Shown in pieces: positions 56,649-64,000 of a stretch of 64,000 bases of DNA. The position numbers were made by a program, and so were the translations under genes. The stretch spans positions 1-64,000 of the forward strand of contig NZ_BOQL01000043.1 in the NCBI RefSeq assembly GCF_018332655.1, in the 5' to 3' direction. The notes beneath the pieces were generated by a model, which made no database searches, was not told where the DNA came from, and worked only from the letters and a program-made list of their open reading frames with translations. The DNA is from Actinoplanes auranticolor. Lineage in GTDB: Bacteria; Actinomycetota; Actinomycetes; Mycobacteriales; Micromonosporaceae. How positions within the stretch are numbered: position 1 is the stretch's first letter; every line of letters begins with the position of its first letter.

Positions 56649-57736
56649 GGTGGGGACACGGCCTCATCGTGGGCAAGTTCTACCCGCCGCACGCCGGGCA
56701 CCACGAGCTGATCGACGCCGCCGCAGCCGCCTGCGACCGGGTCACCGTCGTGGTCGCGCCCAGCTCGCGGGAGTCCGTACCGCTGGAGCTCCGTCTGGCC
56801 TGGCTGCGCGAGGCCCACCCGGCGCACGTCCGCTTCGTCGGCGTCCACGACGACCACCCGGTCGACTACGCCGATCCTCGGGCCTGGGAGCTGCACACGG
56901 CCGTCTTCCGGGCGGCCGCCGGCCCGGACAGAGTGGATGCCGTCTTCTCCTCCGAGGCGTACGGCGAGGAGCTGGCCCGGCGGTTCGGCGCCCAGGCGGT
57001 CACGGTCGACCCCGAGCGGATCAAGACACCGGTGTCCGGAACGGCGGTGCGGGCCGATCCGGTCGCGTTCTGGGACCTGCTCGGTCCCGGGGTGCGTGCC
57101 TGGCTGACCCGCCGGGTGATCGTCGTCGGCGCCGAGTCCACCGGGACCACGACGATGGCCCGGGCCCTGGCCCGGCACTACCGCACCCGCGGCGGGGTGT
57201 GGGCGCGGACCCGCTGGGTGCCCGAGTTCGGCCGCGAGCTGACCGCCCGCAAGCTCGACGCCCTGCGCCGGACCCGGCCCGGCGCGGTCGTGGAGGACGT
57301 GACCTGGGACCGGGACGACTTCGTGACGGTCGCCACCGAGCAGAACGCCGCCGAGGACAGCGCGGCCCGCGACGGCGCGCCGATCCTCTTCGGCGACACC
57401 GACGCCCTGGCCACGACGATCTGGGAGGAGCGCTATCTGGGCGGGGACGGCGGGGCCTGGACGACCTCACCGGGCGTGGCGGAACGCGTACGGGCACCCG
57501 ACCTGTACCTGCTCACCCACCACGAGGGCGTGCCGTTCGTCGACGACGGGCTCCGCGACGGCGAGGCGGTACGGGCGTGGATGACCGCCCGCTTCGAGCG
57601 TGAACTGGCTGCTCGCGGCGTACCGTCACGGGTGTTGACCGGATGTCATGCCGCCCGGCTGCGGGCCGCGGTCGCCGCCTGCGACGACCTGCTGGCGGCC
57701 GGGTGGTCTTTTGCTCCTCCGCTAAGCCATTCCTGA
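56645..57736 (+). CDS. nadR: NadR-like NMN adenylyltransferase / ribosylnicotinamide kinase
   Basis: 363 residues. N-terminal nucleotidyltransferase: GKFYPPHAGHHELI with the HxGH motif (His16, His19) and the substrate block EERYL later in the kinase half. Residues 156-360 are the ribosylnicotinamide kinase domain. Its P-loop reads GAESTGTTT (162-170), in which the usual Walker A lysine is replaced by Thr. The enzyme should turn imported nicotinamide riboside into NMN and then NAD. ATG 56645 overlaps the pnuC stop. There is no N-terminal DNA-binding domain, so it is the regulator-less form. Confidence 0.9.
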   Translation: MRWGHGLIVGKFYPPHAGHHELIDAAAAACDRVTVVVAPSSRESVPLELRLAWLREAHPAHVRFVGVHDDHPVDYADPRAWELHTAVFRAAAGPDRVDAVFSSEAYGEELARRFGAQAVTVDPERIKTPVSGTAVRADPVAFWDLLGPGVRAWLTRRVIVVGAESTGTTTMARALARHYRTRGGVWARTRWVPEFGRELTARKLDALRRTRPGAVVEDVTWDRDDFVTVATEQNAAEDSAARDGAPILFGDTDALATTIWEERYLGGDGGAWTTSPGVAERVRAPDLYLLTHHEGVPFVDDGLRDGEAVRAWMTARFERELAARGVPSRVLTGCHAARLRAAVAACDDLLAAGWSFAPPLSHS

Positions 57737-57756
57737 TCGGGGCCGAAGCAAAGTGC

Positions 57757-58323
57757 ATGCGGCTCAGAAAACTCGTGCTCCCGCTGCTGGCCCTGCCGAT
57801 CGCCCTCGGCGGCTGCGGCATGCTCGGCTCGTCGGCGGGCACCCCCGGCGCGGCCGCGAGCGCCACCCCGATCGCCGGCGGTGGCGACTGGCTGGTGGTG
57901 GCCACCGGCAGCGCCACGCCCAGCCCGGTGGCGTCGCCGGCCGCTTCCCGGCCGCCGGTCCTGCCGCCGGTGTCCTTCCTGCCGGTCCACCCGGGCTGCG
58001 CCGAGGACTGGACCGTCAACCCGCCGCTGATCCCGATCGAGGTCGTGCCGGGCGCCGGGCGGCTCACCGTGACCTGGCCCCGCCAGTACGACTCCGACTA
58101 CCGGATCACCGCGGTCAAGCAGCCGCTGATCACCGGCAACCAACCGGCCTACACCTGGCAGCAGGTGCCCGCGGGCACGGGCTGCACAGTCACGGCCACG
58201 ATCACCGGACTCCAGAAGGGCGTGCCCTACATCGTGTGGCTGGACGCGCCCAACACCGGGCACGAGCTGGACGGCGCCCGGCACCCGTACAGCGGCCGCT
58301 CCGGGGTCGTCTACCCGCGGTAA
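57757..58323 (+). CDS. Lipoprotein with fibronectin type III-like domain
   Basis: 188 residues from ATG 57757. Lipobox ALGGC at residue 20. A Ser/Pro/Ala-rich linker follows, then about 100 residues with an FnIII-like sequence (PGAGRLTVTWPRQYDSDYRITA; GLQKGVPYIVWLDAP). It is predicted to be anchored at the outer face of the membrane. The partner is unknown. It follows the nadR-like gene by 20 bases. Confidence 0.75.
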   Translation: MRLRKLVLPLLALPIALGGCGMLGSSAGTPGAAASATPIAGGGDWLVVATGSATPSPVASPAASRPPVLPPVSFLPVHPGCAEDWTVNPPLIPIEVVPGAGRLTVTWPRQYDSDYRITAVKQPLITGNQPAYTWQQVPAGTGCTVTATITGLQKGVPYIVWLDAPNTGHELDGARHPYSGRSGVVYPR

Positions 58324-58340
58324 AGGTTTAAGCTGCAACG

Positions 58341-58462
58341 ATGACCACGATGCCGGCCGCGTTCATCGGCCACGGCAACCCGATGAACGCGCTCGAGACC
58401 AACCGCTACACCCGGCAGCGGCGATCCCGGCCGGCCTGCCCGCCGACGGCGTCAACATCTGA
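58341..58462 (+). pseudogene. Core-deleted DODA/LigB-type extradiol dioxygenase remnant
   Basis: ATG 58341 opens the frame MTTMPAAFIGHGNPMNALE, the N-terminus of the 4,5-DOPA extradiol dioxygenase (YgiD) family including its zinc-binding GHG region. After about 28 residues the frame is lost. Shifted by two bases, a stretch that reads AIPAGLPADGVNI and then stops at 58460-58462 looks like the C-terminus of actinobacterial members. About 220 central residues are missing. The C-terminal match is from memory and less certain than the N-terminal one. Confidence 0.6.
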
Positions 58463-58499
58463 GCGCGTAGCTCCGGCCCCGATGTGGCACGATCCCGAC

Positions 58500-58820
58500 A
58501 TGGCCGAGAGTTCCAGCCCGCTGCGCGTAGGAGCCTCCGTCTTCCGGTGGGCGACAGCAATCCTGGTCGTCGTGGCATGGTTCTTCTGGATGGCCGCCGC
58601 CGTGGAAAGCGACTGGATCGACGGCCTGGCCGACAACGGGACGGGAGCCGTGATCGCGACCGCGCTGCTGGCTGTCCCGCTCCTGCTGGCACTGCTGGCG
58701 GCCATGCTGCACCGGTTCCGCGAGGCACGGTTGGCGGCCCTGCTGAGCTGGGGGGCGAGCCTGCCGCTGTTCGGCGCTCTGCTGGCTTTCGGCTACCACC
58801 TCACGTACACCCCCGCGTAG
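58500..58820 (+). CDS. Small membrane protein
   Basis: 106 residues from ATG 58500, with three hydrophobic helices (about 14-34, 45-66, 78-100) separated by short charged loops (DWIDGLADNG; HRFREARLAA). No family recognised. The long frame starting at 58341 that contains it begins in the dioxygenase remnant and is not the real gene. No strong Shine-Dalgarno is present. Confidence 0.6.
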   Translation: MAESSSPLRVGASVFRWATAILVVVAWFFWMAAAVESDWIDGLADNGTGAVIATALLAVPLLLALLAAMLHRFREARLAALLSWGASLPLFGALLAFGYHLTYTPA

Positions 58821-58831
58821 GGCGCGAACGC

Positions 58832-59353
58832 TCAGCGGGCGGCCTTCTCGTAGATGATCTCGAGGCCGTCCTCGTCGTCCCACTGCTCGCCGACCTCGGT
58901 GAAGCCGTACTGCGCGACGAGACCGGCCGAAGCGACGTTGTCCGGGCTGATCGTCACCCGCACGGTCCGGACGCCGGGGTCGGCGGCGGCCCGGGCCAGC
59001 AGCGCCTCGAACGCGGCGCGGGCGTAACCCTGCCGCCGGTACGCGGGATCAACGGCGTAACCGATCTCGACCAGGCCGGCGGCATCGGGCCGGGAGTGGA
59101 AACCGGCCCGCCCGACCGCGACCTGCCGCCGCTCGTCCCAGACGACGCCGGTGACCCACCCGGCCTCGGCGGGATCCTGCTCGACCTGGGCCCGGCGCCG
59201 CTCCCACACGCTGCGGTTCTCCGGCCCGGCCAGATACTCCGAGAGCGGCACAGGACTGACGGCCTCCGCCGCCTCGAGATCACCGGCGGCCAGCGCCGCG
59301 AAAACCGGCCCCGAAAGATGAACGATCCGAACCTGCTGTCCCTTGGGCTGCAC
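58832..59353 (-). CDS. GNAT family N-acetyltransferase
   Basis: 173 residues from GTG 59353. Acetyl-CoA loop GYAVDPAYRRQGYARAAFEA and the C-terminal AQYGFTEVGEQWDDEDG are clear GNAT marks; VRVTISPDNVASAGLV precedes them. The N-terminal block with ENRSVWERRRAQVEQDP is of the RimJ/RimL-like side. Substrate unknown. It lies 20 bases downstream of the GGDEF gene on the same strand. Confidence 0.88.
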   Translation of the reverse strand: MQPKGQQVRIVHLSGPVFAALAAGDLEAAEAVSPVPLSEYLAGPENRSVWERRRAQVEQDPAEAGWVTGVVWDERRQVAVGRAGFHSRPDAAGLVEIGYAVDPAYRRQGYARAAFEALLARAAADPGVRTVRVTISPDNVASAGLVAQYGFTEVGEQWDDEDGLEIIYEKAAR

Positions 59354-59373
59354 CCACGAATCTTGGCATCCGG

Positions 59374-60933
59374 TCAGGCGGCGGTGGTGTTGCGGCCGCT
59401 CCATTTGGCTGCGTACAGGCGGTCGTCGGCTGCTCGGAAGAGGGCGTCGCCCGTCATGCCCGGGGACCAGGTCGCCACGCCCACGCTCACCGTCAGGCGG
59501 ACCTCCGGCAGGATCGTCGCCGCGGCCACCGCTGTGCGGATGCGTTCCGCCACCTCGCGGCCCGTCGTGCCGTCGCCCTGCAGGAAGACCACGAACTCGT
59601 CGCCCGCGTACCGGACCGCTTCGTCGCCGGTGCGGCAGTGGGCGCGCAGGATCGTCGCCACCTCGCGCAGGGCGCGGTCGCCCGCGCTGTGCGAGTACGC
59701 GTCGTTCACCGCCTTGAAATGGTCCAGGTCGATGAGCAGCACCGTCAGCGGCCGCGCCCCCGCCACCCGGTCCACGTCCTCGATCAGCAGGTCGAACTGG
59801 CGCCGGTTGCCCAGCCCGGTCAGCGGGTCGAGCAGGATCTCGCGTTCCGCCCGGGCCCGGGCTGTCTCGGCCTCTTCGCGCTGGCCGGCCTGCCGCAGCA
59901 TCGCCAGGCGTTGCAGCCGCAGCCGCCACAGCTCGCGCATCTGGCCCTCGACCGTCTCGAACAGGTCCCGGCTGGACTGGCAGTCCTCGATCTCCAGGGC
60001 GGTCAGGGCCAGCTCGAAGCGGATGATCGGTCGTTCGTCGGGGCGAGAGCCGTGTTCGCTGAGCTCGCGGGCCGCGATGAACTCGCGGCGGGCCTCGTGC
60101 GGGAATCCGTGCGCCCGCAGGCTGATGCCCAGCGCCAGGTGGGCCATCCGGGCGTACTGGTAGGTGCCGCCGCCGCGCAGCGGCATGATCGCCTCGCGGG
60201 CCAGCTTCTCGGCCACAGTGGTCTCGCCGAGTTTGGCCAGGGCCAGCGCGTGCACGGCTGTCGTGTGCACGTCCGGCTGGGTGTCCAGGCGGAGCCGGGT
60301 GATCTCGGCGCTGCGGCGCAGCCGGCTGCGGGCCTCCTCGGCCCGGCCGACGTGGGACAGCCGCAGTCCCCAGTAGAGCAGCGTCACGGCGTGCACCAGG
60401 TCGAACGACGTCGAGCGGTTCGGCGCGTCGGAGGCGCACAGCTGGTCGTACGCCATGGCCGCCGTCTCGTACATCTCCGCGGCGGTGGCTGCCTCGGCGA
60501 ACGAGCACATCGCCGAGCGGTGCCGGTCCGTGCCCGCGGGTCCCGCGTTCAGCAGGGCGCCGGCGCGGGCCAGGTGCTGCATGCAGTCGACGTAGTGGCC
60601 GCGCAGCAGGTGCAGCTGGGCCAGGTCGCAGCGCGCCTTCGCCTCGCTGAGCAGGGATCCGGCCGTACGCAGGAGCTCCTCGCCCAGGGCCGTGCCCTCG
60701 ACGAGCCGGCCCATGGCGAGCAGGGCGTACATCTTGCCCTGGATCAGGAACCGGGCCGTTCGGTCGTCGCGGACCTCCCGGGCGACCATCAGGAAGGCGT
60801 CGGCCGCGGTGACCGCTTCGTGGGCCCGGCCCTCGTTCGCCATCCGGTGCACCTGCAGGGCGAGCAGGTGGAGCGGCCCGTACACGGTCACCGGCACCGG
60901 CAACCGCCGGTCCCCCGAGATCCAGTCGGCCAT
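59374..60933 (-). CDS. TPR-like diguanylate cyclase (AGDEF motif)
   Basis: 519 residues from ATG 60933. Residues 1-330 are tandem helical hairpins (TPR-like, e.g. AKARCDLAQLHLLRGHYVDC, LGISLRAHGFPHEARREF). The rest is a GGDEF domain with active-site loop RYAGDEFVV, so AGDEF rather than GGDEF, and an intact inhibitory-site RxxD (RTGD) five residues earlier. AGDEF enzymes can be active, so c-di-GMP synthesis is likely. The protein is soluble and no EAL domain is present. Confidence 0.9.
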   Translation of the reverse strand: MADWISGDRRLPVPVTVYGPLHLLALQVHRMANEGRAHEAVTAADAFLMVAREVRDDRTARFLIQGKMYALLAMGRLVEGTALGEELLRTAGSLLSEAKARCDLAQLHLLRGHYVDCMQHLARAGALLNAGPAGTDRHRSAMCSFAEAATAAEMYETAAMAYDQLCASDAPNRSTSFDLVHAVTLLYWGLRLSHVGRAEEARSRLRRSAEITRLRLDTQPDVHTTAVHALALAKLGETTVAEKLAREAIMPLRGGGTYQYARMAHLALGISLRAHGFPHEARREFIAARELSEHGSRPDERPIIRFELALTALEIEDCQSSRDLFETVEGQMRELWRLRLQRLAMLRQAGQREEAETARARAEREILLDPLTGLGNRRQFDLLIEDVDRVAGARPLTVLLIDLDHFKAVNDAYSHSAGDRALREVATILRAHCRTGDEAVRYAGDEFVVFLQGDGTTGREVAERIRTAVAAATILPEVRLTVSVGVATWSPGMTGDALFRAADDRLYAAKWSGRNTTAA

Positions 60934-61086
60934 CTGCCCAGTATCAGCCGTTCCGGGCGTTAGTAAATCCACCGGACCGATAGGCCTGCATTCGGGTACG
61001 CCGATGTCGGCCGAAGTCGAGCACTTTGCCTGCACTGTCCTGTTTGTGCCAGCGGCGGTGGCGGGATGTTTGCGTAAGGTGACGGT

Positions 61087-62013
61087 ATGGCGTACGCCGC
61101 GAGAGGTCGGCGCAGGGCTGCCATGTGGGCCCTGGCCGTCGAGCTGCTGCTCGCCGCGGGCGCCGTCACCGCCGGCACGCTGCGCCAGCCCTCGCTGGGT
61201 GCGGACTATGTGGAGATCAACGAGGTCGCCGCCCTACCCGTGGAGGCGGGCACCGGCTCGTACACCTGGGACTGCGGGCGCAACGAGCACGGGCACCGCA
61301 ACAGCAGCAACATCGTCGTGACCCCCGGCAAGGCCGGACCGGTGCACCATCTGCACGACTTCTTCGGCAACCGGTCCGTCGACGTCGGCAGTACGGTCAA
61401 GAGCCTCGCCGGTGGCGGCACCACCTGCGCCAACCGCGACGAGTCGACCTACTACTGGCCGGTGCTGCGCACCTTCGGCCGCGAGGACGGGCCGCACGGC
61501 GGGGCGGTGCAGGTGCCGGTCCGGGTCAGCTTCACCTTCCTCGGCAACCCGCGGGGGCCGGTGGTGGCGATGCCGTGGCTGCTGCGCGGGGCCGTCGGGG
61601 ACGCGTACGCGATGACGAACGGCGGCGCCCGGGCCGCCCCGGTCTGGAGCTGTTCCGGCAGTCCCGAGCGCCGCAGTCTGCGGTACGTGGTCTGTCCCCG
61701 CGGTGAGCAGGTGCTGCGGGTCTTCGACTTCCCGAGCTGCTGGGACGGCCGGCGGGTGGACAGCAACGACCACCGCCAGCAGCTCGTGTTCATCGCCCCC
61801 GGCGGCGGCTGTCCGATCTCGACCTTCGCCGTGCCGCGGCTGCGGATCGTCGTCGCCTACGACATCGCACCGGGCACCCGGTACCGGATCGACTCGTTCG
61901 ACGCGCAGCGGCACAGCCCGCTCACCGATCACGCGTTCTTCGTCAATCTGATGCCGGATGCCCTGATGAACGAGGTCGTACGGTGCCTCAACGCCGGTCG
62001 CAGCTGTCAGTAG
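61087..62013 (+). CDS. DUF1996 secreted protein
   Basis: 308 residues. N-terminal helix (about 12-32), then the DUF1996 domain: NIVVTPGKAGPVHHLHDFFGN, STYYWPVL, FDFPSCWDGRRVDSNDHRQQ and AYDIAPGTRYRIDSF. The family is common in actinomycetes and fungi as secreted proteins of unknown activity; the conserved His/Asp/Trp pattern may make an enzyme site. It overlaps the 3' end of the convergent lipoprotein gene by 7 bases. TTTGCGTAAGG lies shortly upstream of the start. Confidence 0.87.
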   Translation: MAYAARGRRRAAMWALAVELLLAAGAVTAGTLRQPSLGADYVEINEVAALPVEAGTGSYTWDCGRNEHGHRNSSNIVVTPGKAGPVHHLHDFFGNRSVDVGSTVKSLAGGGTTCANRDESTYYWPVLRTFGREDGPHGGAVQVPVRVSFTFLGNPRGPVVAMPWLLRGAVGDAYAMTNGGARAAPVWSCSGSPERRSLRYVVCPRGEQVLRVFDFPSCWDGRRVDSNDHRQQLVFIAPGGGCPISTFAVPRLRIVVAYDIAPGTRYRIDSFDAQRHSPLTDHAFFVNLMPDALMNEVVRCLNAGRSCQ

Positions 62014-62777
62014 CCCGGATCGGCGGGAGCGTCGCCACCGGAACCCCGCTCCGTCGAACCGTCCGTGCCACCGGTCCCGCCGGCCGACTCGGGCAGCGCT
62101 CCGGTCTTGCCGCCCTTGGGGTCGACCGCGAACCACGTGCCGTTGACGCCCTGACCCAGGATGTCGCCCGGCTCGGCGTCCTTGGCGAAGTAGTACACCG
62201 GCCAGCCGTTGATGGTGACCTGGCAGGTGCCGTCGGCGCGCTCGACGTACCCCAGGATCTTGGGGTTGATGCCCTTGGGGAAGATCTTGCCGGGCGACTT
62301 GATCAGCAGCGGCGGCCAGGCCTTGGCGCAGTCGCCGTTGCAGGTCGCCTTCGGCGGCTTGTTGCTGTCCTCGTCGAAGCGGTAGAGCGTGCGCCCGGCG
62401 CCGTCGGTGACGTAGGTGCCGATGACCGGGTTCTCCGCCGTGTTGAGCTCGACGGTCTTGCTGCCCTTACGGATGCTCCTGGGCGGGGTGATGTCCTTGT
62501 CGGACGCGCCGCTGAAGATCTTGACCCACTTCTGGGTCTTCGCGACGGTCGGCTCGGGGATCGGCTCCGCCTTCCGGTCCGGGGTCTCCTCGGCGGCCAG
62601 CTCGGCCTGCTCCGGCGGCGTGCTCGGCTCGGGCGGCACGGCCGGCGCGGCCGGCGTCTCGCCCTCCGCGGCGACGAATCGCACCTCCGTCGGGGTGGTG
62701 CCGGCCGGCGCGCAGGCGGCGAGGCCGAAGGCACTGGTCAGCGCCAGGATGGCGATGGTGGAACGGCTGCGCTTCAT
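62007..62777 (-). CDS. Secreted-repeat lipoprotein (COG4315 family)
   Basis: 256 residues. Lipobox LAAC at about residue 21. A Pro/Glu/Ala-rich spacer (to about 90) is followed by two copies of the secreted-repeat motif: YVTDGAGRTLYRFDEDSNKPP with CNGDCAKAWPPLL, and GTCQVTINGWPVYYFAKDAEPGDI. Homologues are surface lipoproteins, thought to be redox or haem-related but not proven. Divergent from the ECF sigma gene 201 bp away, a probable target of it. Confidence 0.9.
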   Translation of the reverse strand: MKRSRSTIAILALTSAFGLAACAPAGTTPTEVRFVAAEGETPAAPAVPPEPSTPPEQAELAAEETPDRKAEPIPEPTVAKTQKWVKIFSGASDKDITPPRSIRKGSKTVELNTAENPVIGTYVTDGAGRTLYRFDEDSNKPPKATCNGDCAKAWPPLLIKSPGKIFPKGINPKILGYVERADGTCQVTINGWPVYYFAKDAEPGDILGQGVNGTWFAVDPKGGKTGALPESAGGTGGTDGSTERGSGGDAPADPGY

Positions 62778-62831
62778 GATTCCCCCTGTGGGTGAGCCGG
62801 TACGCCATCCACACGACTGCGACGCCGATCC

Positions 62832-62857
62832 GGTTCAGCCGGAAATTCAGCTGAACC
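62832..62857. promoter_or_regulatory. Inverted repeat in the sigma/lipoprotein intergenic region
   Basis: GGTTCAGC (62832-62839) and GCTGAACC (62850-62857) are perfect arms around CGGAAATTCA. It lies 55 bases upstream of the lipoprotein start on the minus strand and 122 bases before the sigma start. It may be an operator or the end of a short transcript. Confidence 0.45.
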
Positions 62858-62978
62858 AGATCGGCCCGCCGGTACGTGTGAGGGGAGTCAGACCGACGAA
62901 ACGGGGGTCGAGGGTGGCCGGACACGCGCTCCGTCCGGCCGGCCTCGGCGTGGTCACCGCCGTCACCGGAGGGAAGAG

Positions 62979-63530
62979 ATGCCGGGGTTGAGGCTCCAAC
63001 GTCGCCGGGAGGTGGCCGATGAAGCACTGGTCAGATCGTTGTTCTCGGAACACGGGGCGGCGATGCTCGCGTACGCGACGCAGCTGACCCGGGACCGGGC
63101 CGCCGCCGAGGACGTGGTCCAGGAGGCCCTGGTCCGCGCCTGGCGACATCCGGACAGCCTGGTCAACGGCAAGGGCTCGGTACGCGGCTGGCTGCTCACC
63201 GTGGTCCGCAACATCGTCACCGATCAGATCCGCGCCCGTAACGCCCGCGCTCCCGAGGTGCGCGAGTCGCCGGTCGAGGTCGCGGTGTCCGGCGACCACG
63301 CGGAGCAGGTGGTCAACTCGGTGGTGGTCATCGATGCGCTCAGCCGGCTCTCGGCCGAGCACCGCGAGGTGCTGGAGCAGGTCTACCTGCTCGGCAGCAC
63401 GGTCGCGGAAGCGGCGAAGGCGCTGGGCATCCCGCCCGGCACGGTCAAGTCGCGCTCCTTCTATGCCCTGCGGGCACTACGCGAGCTCCGGTCGCTGAGC
63501 GCAGCCGGAACGGAACGGTCTGCCTCATGA
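62979..63530 (+). CDS. ECF (extracytoplasmic function) RNA polymerase sigma factor
   Basis: 183 residues with GGAGGGAAG upstream of ATG 62979. Region 2 (LFSEHGAAMLAYATQLTRDRAAAEDVVQEALVRAWRH) and region 4 (LSRLSAEHREVLEQVYLLGSTVAEAAKALGIPPGTVKSR) are complete, and the type resembles the SigL/SigK group. It directs polymerase to envelope-stress promoters until held by the zinc anti-sigma factor encoded by the next gene, which overlaps it by 4 bases (ATGA). Confidence 0.94.
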   Translation: MPGLRLQRRREVADEALVRSLFSEHGAAMLAYATQLTRDRAAAEDVVQEALVRAWRHPDSLVNGKGSVRGWLLTVVRNIVTDQIRARNARAPEVRESPVEVAVSGDHAEQVVNSVVVIDALSRLSAEHREVLEQVYLLGSTVAEAAKALGIPPGTVKSRSFYALRALRELRSLSAAGTERSAS

Positions 63531-64000
63531 AGACGAATCACGTGGACCTCGCCGGCTATCTGACGAAGTCGCTCGACGCGGAGCAGGAACGCCTGGTCGA
63601 GGACCATCTCGCCGGCTGCGCCGAATGCCGCGCCGAGGTGGAATCACTGCGGGAGTGGACGATGGCACTCGAGGCCGTGCCCGAGGCGATGCTGCTGGAC
63701 GGGCCGCCCGAGGGCGGTGACCTGCTGCTGCAGCGCACGCTGAGGCAGATCCGGGACGAGTCGGCCGGGAGGCGTCATCGGCGGACGGCGCTGGTGAGTG
63801 CCGCCGCGGCCGTGGTCGTCGCCGCCGCGATCGGATCCGGGGTGGTGGTCGGCCGAGGCACCGCTGATCCGGGCGCTCCGGTGGCGTTGCCGACGCCGTC
63901 GCAGGCGGAGCAGACGACGATTCCCGGGACGAAGACCGCGACCGCGGTCGACGCCGGCACCGGCGCACGGATCACCGTCGCGGTGGCACCGGCGCCGGGC
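63527..64000 (+). CDS. Zinc-binding anti-sigma factor (partial)
   Basis: Opens at ATG 63527 and runs off the right edge after about 158 residues. N-terminal zinc anti-sigma motif H-x3-C-x2-C in DHLAGCAECRAEVESL, helical region to about residue 85, one membrane helix near 88-108 (ALVSAAAAVVVAAAIGSG), then an extracytoplasmic Pro/Thr/Ala-rich domain. It should hold the ECF sigma at the membrane until an outside signal or proteolysis releases it. The remaining C-terminus cannot be judged. Confidence 0.9.
   Translation, partial: MKTNHVDLAGYLTKSLDAEQERLVEDHLAGCAECRAEVESLREWTMALEAVPEAMLLDGPPEGGDLLLQRTLRQIRDESAGRRHRRTALVSAAAAVVVAAAIGSGVVVGRGTADPGAPVALPTPSQAEQTTIPGTKTATAVDAGTGARITVAVAPAPG

Noticed and set aside
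58341..58820. A 159-residue fusion of a dioxygenase N-terminus to a membrane protein
   Set aside because: The first 28 residues are a remnant of a decayed gene and the true membrane protein begins at ATG 58500; the shared frame is chance.
1..64000. Mobile elements, prophage, tRNA or rRNA
   Set aside because: No transposase, integrase, phage structural gene, tRNA cloverleaf or rRNA segment was recognised on either strand by eye; short tRNAs could still be missed.

Overview
The window is a stretch of very GC-rich chromosome from a filamentous actinomycete, most likely a member of the Micromonosporaceae such as Actinoplanes or a relative. The base composition, the many GTG starts, probable leaderless transcripts, 4-base ATGA/GTGA gene overlaps, actinobacterial markers (SepH, DUF3027, DUF2530, DUF5941, bacterial XPB with its partner, citrate synthase 2) and futalosine-pathway menaquinone genes all point there. 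No rRNA, tRNA, IS element, phage block or CRISPR array was seen. Genus placement is inference.

Layout. 0.2-7.1 kb: small membrane proteins, a DJ-1/PfpI protein, a Nudix hydrolase, a divergent non-homologous end-joining locus (Ku on one strand, separate ligase and polymerase genes on the other) and a PadR-regulated pair. 7.1-12.7 kb: XPB-type helicase and its large partner, a small orphan plus HAD pair, and an extended cold-shock protein. 12.9-16.5 kb: mqnD, mqnB and an MFS transporter. 16.6-20.2 kb: DUF3027, a decayed LPxTG surface-protein gene, DUF2530 and a purine permease. 20.3-26.4 kb: two regulator/transporter pairs (MarR-MFS, GntR-CynX), thpR and sepH. 26.5-36.7 kb: primary metabolism (aminotransferase, serC, citrate synthase, pdxH, epimerase, nitroreductase, acyl-CoA dehydrogenase). 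36.9-41.1 kb: wall- or lipid-polymer synthesis (CDP-alcohol phosphotransferase, GT2-TagF fusion). 41.3-47.5 kb: sugar ABC ATPase, membrane protein, HATPase, beta-phosphoglucomutase and GH65 phosphorylase. 47.5-50.2 kb: two divergent paralogous secreted proteins, each behind its own cyclic-di-AMP riboswitch. 50.2-54.5 kb: TagGH-like exporter, TetR, and a divergent two-component pair. 54.6-62.8 kb: GDPD, pnuC-nadR, lipoproteins, a GGDEF protein and DUF1996. 63.0-64.0 kb: ECF sigma factor and its zinc anti-sigma factor, which runs off the edge.

How the parts fit. Several loci act at the cell envelope: the twin riboswitch genes, the TagF-like polymerase and TagGH exporter, glycerophosphodiesterase, PspC, and ECF sigma with a secreted-repeat lipoprotein. 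The most striking observation is the pair of facing c-di-AMP riboswitches over divergent paralogues. A second theme is gene decay: two genes have lost their catalytic core but keep both ends (a GNAT and a DODA-type dioxygenase), and a sortase-anchored protein gene is truncated and frameshifted. A third is tight regulatory packing, with palindromic operators beside PadR, MarR and TetR genes and a 21-bp divergent gap between kinase and response regulator. Start sites were chosen by reading Shine-Dalgarno and -10 context by eye, and no database search was possible.
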